From Acanthacorydalis orientalis (Eukaryota; Arthropoda; Insecta; Megaloptera; Corydalidae): a stretch of DNA of 64,000 nt. How positions within the stretch are numbered: the stretch's first letter is position 1; every line of letters starts with the position of its first letter. Positions 1 through 11,582 of this stretch are shown here, in pieces. A program made the position numbers and the translations under genes. Location of the stretch: assembly GCA_034766995.1 (NCBI GenBank), contig CM068316.1, forward strand, positions 23,428,090 through 23,492,089. The letters run 5' to 3'. A model generated the notes under the pieces. That model had not been told where the DNA came from. It made no database searches and was given only the letters and a program-made list of their open reading frames with translations.

Positions 1-59
1 ATGTAACGTTTGGGAATCGAGATTTAGCGTTTAAAACCCACTGGCGTCTGGCGACGAAG

Positions 60-780
60 CACTTTAAAAAGACATTTAATGGCAACAAGTTGGGTCCTGT
101 TTGTGGAGTTTACTTACCGCATATTGTTCCAAAATGATTTAAAACGTCCAAATGCAGATATGTTGCAATTCTTACAATAGGAATTTACAGATGAAGACAT
201 TCAACAATTCATTTTATGCTCAAACTGCTTTACGTTAGTAAAACAAAGAAAGGTGCCAACGTTGAGTAAAATTAACGGTTTCATGTATCCGATGAACCCA
301 ACACACCTGCTGCTGTTGGATCTTCTCAGCGAACGTCTAATATTTCCACGACTACCGTTTTATGCAGGTTAGGCGTCTTTGTTACGAAGGCAACTAAGGT
401 ATTGTGAGACAAGTGAACAACGTTCCTTGCAATGTAGATGTAGTAGTCATGTAACTTCGAGGACATTTGAATGGCGATCAAGCGATTAATGTTAACTTGA
501 AGAAAAGCATAATCCATAAGTTGGCGTACTTAAGCGGCTACGTTAAGAAAACTGTATTGAAAGTTTGGTTACACTTTTTAGTCGAACAGTCGTTGTATAT
601 GTTATACAATATAACAATAGATTGGTCTCGTGTTGACAGACGTTTTGAGGGGCGCAATGACTCGACGATCGACCGTGAAGCGACAGCAGCGAGCAACATG
701 TACATAGAGATCGAGCTACTGAACACTTTCACGGTGCCCGATTCAGATATTGTGCACGCTACAGAACACACGATGCTTTA
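60..780 (+). pseudogene. Helitron N-terminal Cys-rich / DUF6570-like region
   Basis: Conceptual translation in shifting frames shows phrases typical of the region ahead of the Rep domain in Helitron proteins: FTDEDIQQFILCSNCF with a CxxC pair (about 188-235), then KVPTLSKINGFMYP (about 250-293), LLDLLSERLIFPRLPFMQVR (about 313-372) and, after a break, DQAINVNLKKSIIHK (about 474-518) and YLSGYVKKTVLK (about 529-564). The family name DUF6570 is from memory. A frame from 467 to 781 is open, but it is only one piece of the protein. The function is thought to be DNA or zinc binding; this copy is broken. Confidence 0.75.
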
Positions 781-819
781 GCACGAAGAACACTGTTTAG
801 ACATCGCTCCTGGCCAACG

Positions 820-2400
820 CTCGACTTTTTTGAACATCATATACGACGTCTATGCAGAGGAGTTGTCGTTTCCATTCATCTACTACGGTGTGAGCAGACA
901 GTTCAAAGACAGTGTGTCGGTGACTCCTTACATAATGACAACTAGTGAGACGAGATACAGCAATTGCCGCTGCGTTACGCCCCAGCACATACTCTATATG
1001 GCCATGAAGATACTACGTCTGCGTGTAAGAGATGGTGTATATAATACGTTTTGCAACGTCCGCAACACCGTTGGTATGACTAGGCGTATGATTGAGGATC
1101 GTAACTTCTTGGAGCAGTGTGTGGAAAGAAACTTAACTTTTCTGAAATAAATTCCAAACTCTGTGCAATACTGGCAGAAAAGAAAGCGGGATCTCTTTTC
1201 GATGCTTTGACAGCTAGGCAAACCGACGATATTCTTAACGATGAGCGCAATTGAGATACCCTGGCCCGATTTGTATCGACTTTGTATAATTTGAACAACT
1301 ACTTCAAAGACATAGACGTGACGAAAGAGAACATCATTCAAGCGTTGGACAGAAGCAGACACAGTCACTTCATAAACGAAGATCCCGTAGTTTGCTGCTT
1401 GTACTTTAAGAAACTCTTGGACGTTATACTTACAATACTGCAGTCGAAACACAGGTACAATCCATTTGGACGCTACCGAGTACTGGGTTACCTTACATGA
1501 ATCGAGTTTCAGCACAGAGGTAGCCCACACACGCATATATTACTGTGGCTTGAAAATGATCCGCGCGAGTTAGTTGGAGAGAATATGTCACACACAATTA
1601 AGTTAATAAAGTGAGCGACGAGTACATACAAGACAAGATCACTAATCAAATACATTGCAATACATTCATGTGCACCAAGCGTGGCGAGACATTATGTCGT
1701 TTTAACATATAATTCAGGCCAATGAGAGAAACCCGAGTACACTTATACCGATGTTTAGCACTGACCAATGCCGTGCGTCGCTGCAGCGACAGGCAAAGAA
1801 AGTGCGCAAGGCTTTGGAAAACAAGACATTTGACAGCATAGACGCGTTCTTGAAAGACAATTGCTTAAACTACAAGCGATATCTGAATCTCGAACGCGCC
1901 GAGCTCAAAAGACCGAGTGCTCTTTAAACGAACTATGCAGCAGATATTCACAAATACGTTCAACCCGTGGATTGCCAATATCTTGAACTCAAAGACAGAT
2001 TTTCAGTTCATCTTAGACGAGTACTCGTGCGCGGTGTATGTAGTGGAATATGTAAATAAAAGCAACAGAGGCATAAATTACTTACACCGCGAACTTCTAA
2101 AACTGCATGAAGAGCACCTGGACTGTGATTAAAGCAAACTACTTACAAAACGGAGTGTCAAAATGCTAAACTCCGTAGAGATGTCCGCGCAAGAGGCAGC
2201 ATGGTACTTGTTACGAATGCCAATAAATGTGTGCAGTTGGATAGTGAATTTCATTCCGACTGTACCACCGCATGAGCAACACAAGGCATACAAGAGGAAG
2301 AGTGTTATGGTCAAAGCGTATCTGAGTGAAGACAGCACCGACATATGGACTAAGTCGTTCATTAAATACTTGGATAGGTGTTCTCTGTTTTGTCCGTGCA
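820..2400 (+). pseudogene. Helitron Rep (HUH-Y2) nuclease domain, broken
   Basis: This is the rolling-circle replication initiator domain that nicks and joins single-stranded DNA. The HUH box is legible at 1513-1536 as His-Arg-Gly-Ser-Pro-His-Thr-His, followed by ILLWLENDPREL. The two catalytic tyrosines lie in YVVEYVNK, with Tyr codons at 2037-2039 and 2049-2051. Flanking conserved phrases include TPQHILYMAMKILRLRVRDG (about 975-1034), MTRRMIEDRNFLEQCVERNL (about 1077-1136), INEDPVVCCLYFKKLLD (about 1372-1422) and MLNSVEMSAQEAAWYLLR (2163-2216). In-frame TGA at 1498-1500 sits directly before the HUH box where Arg is expected, so CGA to TGA is likely. Further frame changes occur near 1150-1280, 1610 and 2140. 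Inactive as it stands. Confidence 0.88.
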
Positions 2401-3372
2401 GACGATATATTAACTCGAGAATCAACTCAAGCTGTTGTCTGTTGGTTTTCAGGGCTTAAGCAGATGACTGACGAATACTTACGCCTTGAGAGATGTCGCC
2501 TGCACACGATAACAACAGACGTTGAAAAATTCTGTGGATTCCATCAATACACTACAAACTACGACAACGACGGTAATGACGACAAAAGGGAGTCTTTCAT
2601 AGTGTGCACGTATAACATTCAAAGTTTGGTGGCACACCACTTGGTCTCGAGCAGCGACCCTTCACGCTCCGACTATTTGGCACTCACGGAAACTTGGATG
2701 GATAAAGAAAAAATCGTTGACATACCCGACTTTAAGCACATTGAGTTCAAAGAGTGCAACAGACACGGCAATGACGGCGGCGACCCACAGCCTAGTACGA
2801 GTCGTGGCACTGGCAAAAAGCATAGTGGACTCTACGGTGGTACGTCAATCTTCAAGAAAACGTGCAGGGCTCATATCGGTAGACCCGTTCCACGACGGCC
2901 GATACCCAAGTATTCTGGATTCAATTGTTTACAGAACGTTCATGTTAGCGAAAGTGTACTAGTGGAAGTTGAAATGCCTAACCAATTTAAATTCCTTCTA
3001 GTGTCAATCTACATTTATCCACAAACACCACTCAACTATATCGAGATGTTTCTTTTTCAACTAATGCTTTACTACACAGAATATGTCAGAACAATAGTTA
3101 GCGACTATCCCTGTGATCTCAACATACCGCTTCTGCTCACCGGGGACTTAAACATTGATGCGTCGAACGATCGTCTGAAACAGTTTCTGAATGACAATTT
3201 CAGATTGGTCTTGTCCACGGATTCAATTGACTTCACATCTTTAAGGAATACCACTATAGACTTAACTGTTCTCTAGAGATGTGTTGCATGTAAGTCTTAC
3301 ATATCATACTACTCGTACCATTGTCTTGTTTTTAACAAAATTTTACAAATTAGTCAGCATTGTGAGAAATAA
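2326..3372 (+). CDS. Endonuclease (EEP/AP-like) domain of the Helitron, one internal stop
   Basis: The frame is open from 2326 to 3273, then TAG, then continues in the same frame to TAA 3370-3372. From about 2599 it reads as an endonuclease/exonuclease/phosphatase domain: CTYNIQSLVAHHL (about 2608), the catalytic Glu in LALTETWMD (about 2680-2706) and GDLNID (about 3144-3161) carrying the Asp/Asn pair. The block with the final His (SYISYYSYH, His codon 3319-3321) lies after the TAG. About 90 residues ahead of it (LERCRLHTITTDVEKFCGFH, 2485-2544) match the linker usually found before the Helentron endonuclease, as I recall it. It probably cut DNA during transposition. The ATG at 2326 is arbitrary, because the domain was part of a larger polyprotein. 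Confidence 0.8.
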
Positions 3373-3450
3373 ATAAAAAAATATGCAAGTTTTTTGTGCT
3401 CATTTCTTTCTTACCAACCCTACAAACACGACGCCCCAACAACACCGCTT

Positions 3451-3507
3451 AGGTAAGACGTCACCGTTAGGTTTCCGTCAAAAACCTCAGTGACTCCGAT
3501 ATTACCT
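3451..3507. other. Imperfect hairpin downstream of the Helitron gene
   Basis: AGGTAA (3451-3456) can pair with TTACCT (3502-3507), GTCAC (3460-3464) with GTGAC (3490-3494), and AGGTTT (3469-3474) with AAACCT (3482-3487) around a 7-nt loop. It lies about 80 bp past the stop codon in a locally GC-richer patch. Helentron-type elements carry a hairpin near the 3' end, so this may be the element's 3' terminal signal; that assignment is inference. Confidence 0.45.
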
Positions 3508-3509
3508 TA

Positions 3510-5240
3510 CAATTTTTTTTCTATTGTAATATTCGCTGTTTAGTAAATATATTAAACAGATTGTATGTAACAGAAAAAACATCTTTCATAATTTATATTT
3601 AATATAATTTAAGACATACATTCTGTAAATGGTATAAGCTTATATACAAATCACTCCTTGTATCAGCAAGTGGTATGTATTCAAATTTTTTTTTAGTCTG
3701 AAAGTTTGACAATATCTAATAAAGTTCCTTCCTACAAATCAAAATAAAACTTTTTATTTTAAAAAAACGTTTAGAGAATGTTTCTTAATATAATATAAAC
3801 AACATTTGGATTTAGATCAAAGTTTAGTTTATAAATCATTTATCTTTTAATAGTTTGATATAGTTCTCGATAATTTTCATCAAGCTTCATCAAGATTTTA
3901 CTTGATACTAATTCATTTATATTATAAGTGTCTTAGAATGTTTTCAAAAATAACAAAAATAACGGAAAATAGTGCGGGAATTCTCATTTCTGAAATTAAA
4001 TGATATACATACGCTAAAATTTACTAGATTATATGATTCATGAAGAAACAATGTTGAATGTATTTAAAATTAAGAGCCGAAGCATGATATGTTATTTTAT
4101 AGAAATGGCATTATTTTAAGTATTTATATTATGTAGATTTATTGGAAATAACTATAACTATAAAGTCTCGTTATTATATCAGTATTAAATATCGTACTGA
4201 TTTTTTTAATATATTTTCTTTTTGCTGAGCGGCAGTTTCTTCTATTGTACCTCTTTCTTTTATCATCTTGTATAATTGAACAAAATGATAGTGTTCAGTA
4301 CTTTATTATGTCCATGCAGTAAATGTGGATGATATATAAAGTGAGATGATCAATTAAATCTTTTAACATATCTGAGGAAAATAACATCATGATCACAACG
4401 GAAACCCAGCAGTATATAATTCAATGCATTTTAAAACAAATTAAATACGTCTTCTCACTATTGATAATTTTAATCTTATAGAAGTTATTCTCTAAGTAGT
4501 GTTGTAGAATCATATACTATTCTAAAATTTTGCTGAAAAGCGATGTAGTCCACTTAATATATTTTGAAGTAATTTTTAAATGGATTGTAGAGATCCGAGA
4601 TAAATATTACTAAATTTGCAAAATAAATTTCATTTGTATTATGTCAAATTTTTTCCTTATAAAAATCAAATGCATCGTAACACCTTTATTGTGAAAATGA
4701 AGTAAACAAATATCATTTAGTTCGTTATTTTCACTAGAATATGACGATTATATTTTGATTCCAAAAAAAGATTATGATGCTCATTTACTACAAATTCTTA
4801 TTTAGCTACTGTAATTTATCTTTTACAGAAAGTAAGAGATAAGTTAAGATATAGAACGTGTGCTTTTATTTCCTATTATGATATTTTTTCAATAATTCAG
4901 TTAATCACTATCGATGGACTTATTTTTATTTTTTGTTGTACTATTTTTTGGTTTCGTTCCAAAGAAAGAAGAGTTATTCTTTTTTAATTAATGTTTTAAT
5001 ATTTGGTTACTATTCACATTTTTTAATCTATCTATACATAAAAAATGTTCCGTAATATTTCAAAAGATAGACAAAACATTTTTAAGGTAATGTGCAGAGA
5101 TTTTGTATTAAATTATTATTAACGATGACACCCGAAGTTACACGAAAAATTATGATATTGGTATCATAACAACTACAACGAAATGTGCGAATTAAATATA
5201 ACAACTACGTTTCAATATAACTGAGAGTGATTACATTAGA
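3510..5240. other. AT-rich non-coding stretch
   Basis: No ORF of note, repeat unit or recognisable element was seen in this stretch. Confidence 0.5.
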
Positions 5241-5248
5241 CATACTAA

Positions 5249-5269
5249 TTATATATATATATATATATT
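5249..5269. repeat. (TA)n microsatellite
   Basis: Short run of alternating T and A. Confidence 0.95.
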
Positions 5270-5287
5270 AAGCGAATATATGCGATA

Positions 5288-5337
5288 TGAGAAGCAAGCG
5301 GGTCGGCGAGCATAGCGCATAGACCCCTGGGTTCGAA
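5288..5337 (+). repeat. tRNA-like SINE scrap (B-box half)
   Basis: A GC-rich island of about 45 bp. CCCCTGGGTTCGAA (about 5322-5335) matches the first half of a tRNA T-arm (RNA polymerase III B box), preceded by GCATAGCGCATAGA, which resembles the region after a D-arm. The matching half of the T-stem is replaced by an A-run, so it is not a functional tRNA. The most likely reading is a fragment of a tRNA-derived SINE. Confidence 0.4.
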
Positions 5338-5679
5338 AAAAAGTATTATTTTTTACGTTGTTATTACATATTTTTAACAGTTTTGGAAACCATTTTGATG
5401 ACGTTGTTTATAATTTAAGCTGTTCATATACTTTTCACTATTTTCAAAAATGTTTATCCTCGCTTCGTAGAGATGAATAATATTATTTCAGTATTTCACT
5501 CCTTACTTTATGATTAAAATTTATTCTATTCCATTTTGTCATTTAATTTAGCAACATTTTTATTACATTAATAATTAATTTACTGGTCTGTTGCAATGCA
5601 ATTGAAATTCACCAATAAATCATTATGATTTTACATTACAAAATTTTGTTTGCATAAACCTACACAAACATTGATATGC

Positions 5680-5701
5680 ATATATATATATATATATATA
5701 T
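5680..5701. repeat. (TA)n microsatellite
   Basis: Pure alternating run. Confidence 0.95.
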
Positions 5702-5867
5702 ACATTTTATTTGTAGTGACTATAAAAGCATAAAATTGATAACAATTGAAGGAAATCGTGCGTTTAGATGGATGGTTACGTGAATACTGTTGCAAATTAC
5801 ATCCCATCACTTGCTAGTCTTTTGAGAAAAACATGAAAAAAATGTTGTGTGTCCATATGCCTGCAGG

Positions 5868-5905
5868 CACGCAGATATTAGCTCAGTGGTCTGAGTTTCA
5901 TATAC
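5868..5905 (+). other. A-box / D-arm-like motif
   Basis: TAGCTCAGTGGTCTGAG (about 5879-5895) resembles the D-arm and A box of a tRNA. No acceptor stem or B box follows at tRNA distance, so it is not called a tRNA. It may be chance or a SINE remnant. Confidence 0.25.
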
Positions 5906-6064
5906 AACGAAATGTTTTCAAAATTATCGAAACATTGTGGAAAATTTCACAAACCTACGCAAAATATTATTTTACATTTTATGTATATTTGTACTTTTAA
6001 GTTATGTTAAATTTATCTTTTGATGTTTATTTTTTTACATATTTTTTGCGTATAAAAATGTACA

Positions 6065-6096
6065 TATATTTACATACATATATATATATACATATA

Positions 6097-6162
<66 letters not shown>

Positions 6163-6164
6163 AT
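6065..6164. repeat. Compound (TA)n/(CATA)n microsatellite
   Basis: About 100 bp of alternating TA with interspersed CA steps. Confidence 0.95.
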
Positions 6165-6644
6165 GTTTTATACATATTCATAAAAAGTATAAAATGTCAA
6201 GTAAAATTAAATCAATATTTTCGTATTTTGTTTGATATTTAATTCAATTTGACGATAATGTTAATCTATCACTTATATTAATGAGTTACTTGAGTTTACA
6301 AAATCATAAATTAAATTAATAATGTAAATATAAGTAGAATTTTTTTTATACGAAGATCTCTTAAATCGATGACCTTTATTTTAAATGACGTGAATGATGT
6401 GTTCCAATAATTTGTATTTAGAGGTTATATAAAGTTTTATTAAACTTTTTTTAATCTTCAACATAACTTCATTTTTCTTGGTAACGACGAATAATTTTAT
6501 TAATATTTTTTTCATGTCTATCAGTAATGTCAATGATATGATTTTGTGAAAAATTAATAATTTTTTTACAAACTGCAACTTAATTGAAATTTTGAACAAA
6601 TTGTGAAAATAAATATTGTGTTTGACGTAAGCGTTAGACGAGGT

Positions 6645-7215
6645 GACATAGCGTTGGGACAAATACTGGTACCAAATGCTGTAAGTTTGCTTTCAGTAAT
6701 ACGTAGTTCATTTGTTTAAGTCAGTCAATTATATTAAAGGTTATGATCTTGCAATTTGAATATCGATTTTCACGTTGTGTAAGTATTAAAAGATAAATAT
6801 CTCGATAACTCTTTATCGTACGATAAAAACTCAAATATATACGGATAGAGCTTTCAAAACTTTGTAGGACGAGGCTACATTTTCATTGAGCAGGATGTCA
6901 TGTTAGTGGTGGGAGCGTTACCAAGTTCTGTAACGGAGATTGAGCGTTACCAAATGCTGTAACGCAGGTTTGCGCTCAGTATGCCGCAACCGTTCAACCG
7001 ATTCACATCGAATCAAAAGTTTTTAACAGCTAAAGGACTTCGAAACCTAAAAATGTTCATTTGTGAAAATCCAACAATTAAATTAAAAGTTATGTCTTGC
7101 AAATTTTAATATCCATTTTCACATTGTTTCAGCTTTAAAAGGCGAATATCTCGAAAACTTTTTATTATACAATAAAAACTAAAATATCTTCATATAGAAC
7201 TTTTAAAACCCTGTA
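6645..7215 (+). repeat. Tandemly duplicated transposon-end repeat
   Basis: Two diverged head-to-tail units of about 230-300 bp. Unit 1 (about 6651-6880) and unit 2 (about 6900-7215) both run from GCGTT-rich sequence through TACCAAATGCTGTAA, then a stretch containing AATATCTCGA(A/T)AACT and AAACTTTGTA/AAACCCTGTA. Unit 2 contains a small hairpin, GCGTTAC (6944-6950) with GTAACGC (6959-6965). The same sequence occurs inverted at about 22990-23262, directly upstream of a transposase remnant. These are therefore probably the 5' non-coding end of that DNA transposon family. No coding sequence remains here. Confidence 0.7.
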
Positions 7216-8884
7216 TGAAGAGTCCATATTAATTTTTTTATTTTACAATTTTTTTTATAAATTAAGCTATTAAATTTATAAACTTCTCAAAAATTCAAAA
7301 TGCCCAGAAAAACTGTTGCTGGACGTGTAAAAAACCACAGAAAACGTAAAGCAGTCGAAGAGTGAAGGCTAGAGAGTTCGAAAAAAATTACTTTGACCCT
7401 ATTTGAAAAGATGAAATTAAATTTTTTAAACAACTTGAAACATTATTACTTCTCTAACACCACGTAATTCTATGTAAACCATGCTGGTGTGTATATACTC
7501 GTATGCAACCTCCATATTTTTAAAGATATTTTTGATTCTTAATATTTTGTTTGTCACTTTTATTATATATTTTTTATTAGTTTTTCATTAGTGCATATGT
7601 GTACATTTTATTAAAATGAAGAAAAGTATGTTTTATAGCGAAAGCATTAAAGAAAACTTTTTTTCGATATAACTGATATTTTATCTTATTAAGTATTTTC
7701 TTCGAATTTTAATGATCATAAAGTCTCTTTAATTATAAATACTGTGAAAATAGAAGATAATATTTTGAATGGGTGTAGCTTTTTAATATGGTTCATTTAA
7801 ATTTTGGATATTTTAGTTTTTGGAAGGTATTATCAAAATTCGAAAAAGTTTATAAGAAAATTAATTCGTTTTGTATTTGATTTATACTCTTTATTTTGAT
7901 GAAGGTAGAATAAAAATATTAAGTTTATTTAATAATTGTTATACGGATTTTTGTGATGCATAGATTTTTAAAAAATGGAAAATTTTCATATAAATTTGTG
8001 TTATGTAAATTGAGAAAAATATATATTAAATTAATTTGATAAAAAATGCTATTTTATTAGATTAAATAATATTACTCGTATATGTTAATTGGATGTTTGA
8101 TCTAGCTGAAATAGCAATTGGTAAAAGATATATAATATTTACATATATCTCTTATATATAACAGAGGAAATCTATAAATTTAGATTATCTTAGAAATTTT
8201 CTACGCTTCGTTTTGTAGATTATAGAGAAAATTAAAAATGTGGGTAAATAATGAGAAACAGTTATCGAAAAGTAGACTAAAACATAAGGGAGTGTTTCAA
8301 AAAGAGTGTGTCTATTTTAACTTTTATAGATTTTTTTCATTTTTCATCATTTAATGGGGAAAAAGTGTATAGAAATTAATACACATTATCATAATAATTG
8401 TAGAAAACATGATTTTTATAATAAATCTGTTTTCATTAAAGAACACTTAATTTTTCTCTTATTTTGTTAATATCAATGGATAATTAAAATATATTAAATC
8501 TGTTTTCAATAGATGTAATGTTACAAAAATTGCAGTAAATGAACACAAAATATATGTTTATAAAATTACATAATATCCCCTAATTTATTATACTGAATTA
8601 TTTTTAATGAAATGTAGATATGTTAAATATGAAAGTTATATTTGAATGTTTATTTCATTTGAGTTTTTATTTAATTGATAAGTTTTCAAGTATTAATTTT
8701 TCTTATATAATACATTTAATTAGCCATAAAAAATTTAAATATTGGTCTATTTTATCATTATATTCATTTAACTTTGATATTATTGTGTTGGAATAAAATT
8801 TCGTAGCGATTTTGAGGTGAAATTCAAAGGAAATATTTACTTATTTATACATATTTATTCTAATACATACTTTTCCTTTTGATC
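7216..8884. other. AT-rich non-coding stretch
   Basis: Nothing recognised. A short Lys/Arg-rich reading frame starts at 7301 (MPRKTVAGRVKNHRKRKAVEE, then stop); it matches nothing I know and is not called as a gene. Confidence 0.4.
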
Positions 8885-9740
8885 TGACATCTTTCACGTA
8901 GTTTCATAATTCCGTTTTTCCAGAACTAGACGTCTTTCTGGGCAATAAATTGATCTAGGTAATTTCTGCAGGCTTCCAGGGAAGTAAAGTTTTTTCCATT
9001 AAGGGATTCAGCAGGGACTGAAACAAATGGTAGTCTGAAGGTACAAGATCAGATAAATATGGTGGGGTGAGTTAGGATATCCCGACAAACTGTAACAATT
9101 TCTGCTTGGGTTGAAAATAGATGTGAGATCTAGAGTTGCTTGGTGGAGAACGATACCCTTCTTATTGGCCACTTCTGGATACTTTTGAACGATTGCTGCC
9201 TTCAGTTGGTCCGATTGAGCACGATATTTCCTCGAATTTATCGTCTGTTAATTTAAAAGAAGCTCATAATACACAACACCCTTCGAATCCCACCAGATAC
9301 ACATCATCATTTTATTCAGATGAAGATCTGCATTGAAGTGGCTAGCGGAGACCTATTTTGTTTTCACCAAGAACTTTTTCATTCCACATTATTATAAATG
9401 ATCCATTTTTATCGTCCGTGATTAATTGTTTTAGAAACGGGTCATTTTGGTTTCTTTTAAGGAATGAATCACTGATGAAAATGTGTTCCATTAAATTTCT
9501 TTCAGTTAAATTATGAGGCACCCAAATATCATAGCGATTCACATATCTACATGTCTCCAAATGCCTTGTAACACTCATATGATGCACTTGTAGTTTCTCT
9601 GCGATGTTCCATGTCATGTAACGTTGATTGTTTTCAATAAGTACTGCAGTTTGGTCATTATCAACAACTACACGCCTACCAGAACGCTCTCGATCCTCTA
9701 GGTACAATTTTCCACCTCTGCATCGATATTTACTCATATT
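8885..9740 (-). pseudogene. mariner transposase remnant, 5'-truncated
   Basis: Translation on the minus strand gives mariner-family (DD34D) transposase. The open part, 9737 down to 9342, begins inside the helix-turn-helix region: LEDRERSGRRVVVDNDQ, then IAEKLQVHHMSVTRHLE, then WVPHNLTERNL. The first catalytic block, normally TGDEKW, is degraded to TDDKNG. Continuing below 9341 across shifts gives MMMCIWWDSKGVVYYELL (about 9305-9252), TINSRKYRAQSDQLKAAI, KGIVLHQATLD (catalytic Asp block degraded), PSDYHLFQ-like sequence (about 9045-9020) and a C-terminal KTLLPWKPAEIT. The N-terminal end is missing and many stops are present. No terminal inverted repeats were identified. Dead element. Confidence 0.88.
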
Positions 9741-11580
9741 TTACTAAAATCATAAAAAAATAAATAATGTCTCATTACTGAGTGTAATATAATTCGTTTT
9801 TTTATTATAATTGAAAAATTTTTATGTCTAAACTTTAAATTATATAATAAAAATAAAATATTTTTCAAAAAATGTATTTTTCAAAATTACAAATGGATAT
9901 ATTTGAAACATTTATAATATAATAAATTTTTATTTTGGTGAAAAAATAACTTTTGAGCAAACTATATTTTTAATTTAAAACATATTTGTTTTGTGTAATA
10001 TTCTAATACATATGAATTTAAATTGAATTTTTCGTAAATTTTATTATGTAAATTCCTACAATCTTGTATGCAATAAAAATAAAATGCTATACTTCTTTAT
10101 ATGTAAATAAATGTTTAATAATACATCAACTTCCATGTTATTGTAAATATAACTGGTCTTGTTTGAAAATAATTAGCAATAAAAATAAATTTATTTTTTG
10201 AAATTTCAAATTGATTGTAATTTCGGCTATGTATTTTATAATTTTATACATTAAAATGATGTAAAGGTTATACTAGTAATATGAAAAAAATACTGATACT
10301 ACATATAATAAAAACTTGGCAAATGGTTTGTTAATTACTGTTGTAATGTGCTAACACTTTCAAAATATTATTGACGTTAATTATGAAATGTTAATTTCGA
10401 AAATTTTGCAGTGTCAGTATTATTTTCTATTAATGCTAAAATAGAGATTCATAAAAATTACTTAACATTTTGTAGTTTTCTGTTTATTACTATTATTTCA
10501 TAAAAAAATATTAAGTTAATTTTTGAACCAGTGTACTGAAAATATTTATAGTATTTACTCTTTATGAATTAAAATTATAAACAGAATTATTGAGTTTTAG
10601 ATAAAATTTTTTAAACCAGTATAGTTTTAATTTAAATATATAAGAAAATGGAGGATTGTAGAACACTAATAAATTATTTTATATACCACAAAATATTGTT
10701 AATTGTTACTTGAAATAAATATAGTTTCATTTTAAATTGGACGTTTTTGTAGGAAGAAATATTTATTAAATTAATAGTTTTTGGTTTATAATTTATTACT
10801 AATTTAATTTTAATTTTATAAATATGAAAGTTTGTAATAAATTTTAGTAAGAAACTTAGTTTTTATTGTTTCAAATGACTAATTTTTGTTAAAAAAAACA
10901 TAATTTACATATCATAAATTAGTAAATTATATATAAGAAAAGTGAAACATTATAATTTCACGTGTCTTATCCTGAATTGTAATATATGTATGGTAAAATT
11001 TTGCCCTCGAAAAAATTTCTAGAAAAAGTGAATCATATTTTAAAAAATATTTCGAAAAAAGACTTGTCTACATTTTAAAACTAGCTTTGGAATATATTTT
11101 GATTTCTCATTTTTAAGAGGTCCCAAAACTAAAGTTTTTTATAATATATATTATATATATATATAACTTTATCTTTTACTTACTATATATTTTAAGTGTA
11201 CACTTTTTGTTCTAGAGCAAAGGTAATAAAAGTTGTATAATAATTTTTTATCAACTTTAGTTCACGAGATACCTATTCATGAAATATTCTTTATTGTTTC
11301 TAAATATCTTGAAAGAGTTGAAAATAATAAACGTATTCACATTCAGTGCTCTAAAAATCTTACATAGGCTGAAAAAATCTTACTTCACCATTGTTGTCGT
11401 CTTCTTATTTTGACTTTAATGTTTATTATTTCTCTGTACTCTAATTATTCAAAAATATTTTTAAAAATAAGAATATTTTGTATTACCTGAAAGATTTTTC
11501 TCGAAAATTTTATTTAATTTGGCATTACCTATATTTAAATGTGGCCAATTTAAGTTCATACAAAAATTAAAATTATAATT
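9741..11580. other. AT-rich non-coding stretch
   Basis: No feature found apart from a short (TA)n at about 11139-11165. Confidence 0.5.
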
Positions 11581-11582
11581 AA

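Larger units (their letters stand above)
1..3372 (+). pseudogene. Decayed Helitron-like (Helentron) transposase gene, 3' part
   Basis: One rolling-circle transposon gene is spread over several frames. Reading across frameshifts gives, in order, a Cys-rich/DUF6570-like region (about 60-780), a Helitron Rep-type nuclease (about 820-2400) and an endonuclease/exonuclease/phosphatase domain (about 2590-3372). Family knowledge: Helentrons encode Rep, PIF1-type helicase and endonuclease in one protein. Here no Walker A or other helicase motif lies between Rep and endonuclease, so an internal deletion is inferred. Stops such as TGA at 1498 and TAG at 3274 interrupt otherwise good frames. The frame ends at TAA 3370-3372, which overlaps AATAAATAAA, a possible poly(A) signal. 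The 5' part lies outside the window. Confidence 0.85.

Noticed and set aside
467..988. Antisense frames overlapping the Helitron N-terminal region
   Set aside because: Shadows of the plus-strand transposon gene, which has recognisable motifs.
2717..2962. 81-codon alternate frame inside the Helitron endonuclease
   Set aside because: Shadow; the endonuclease motifs lie in the other frame.
1..3372. Integrated virus or host replication gene
   Set aside because: The HUH-Y2 Rep plus endonuclease order and the Helitron-specific phrases point to a transposon; no viral hallmark gene was seen anywhere in the window.
5288..5337. A tRNA gene
   Set aside because: Only one half of a T-arm is present; no acceptor stem or anticodon arm can be drawn.
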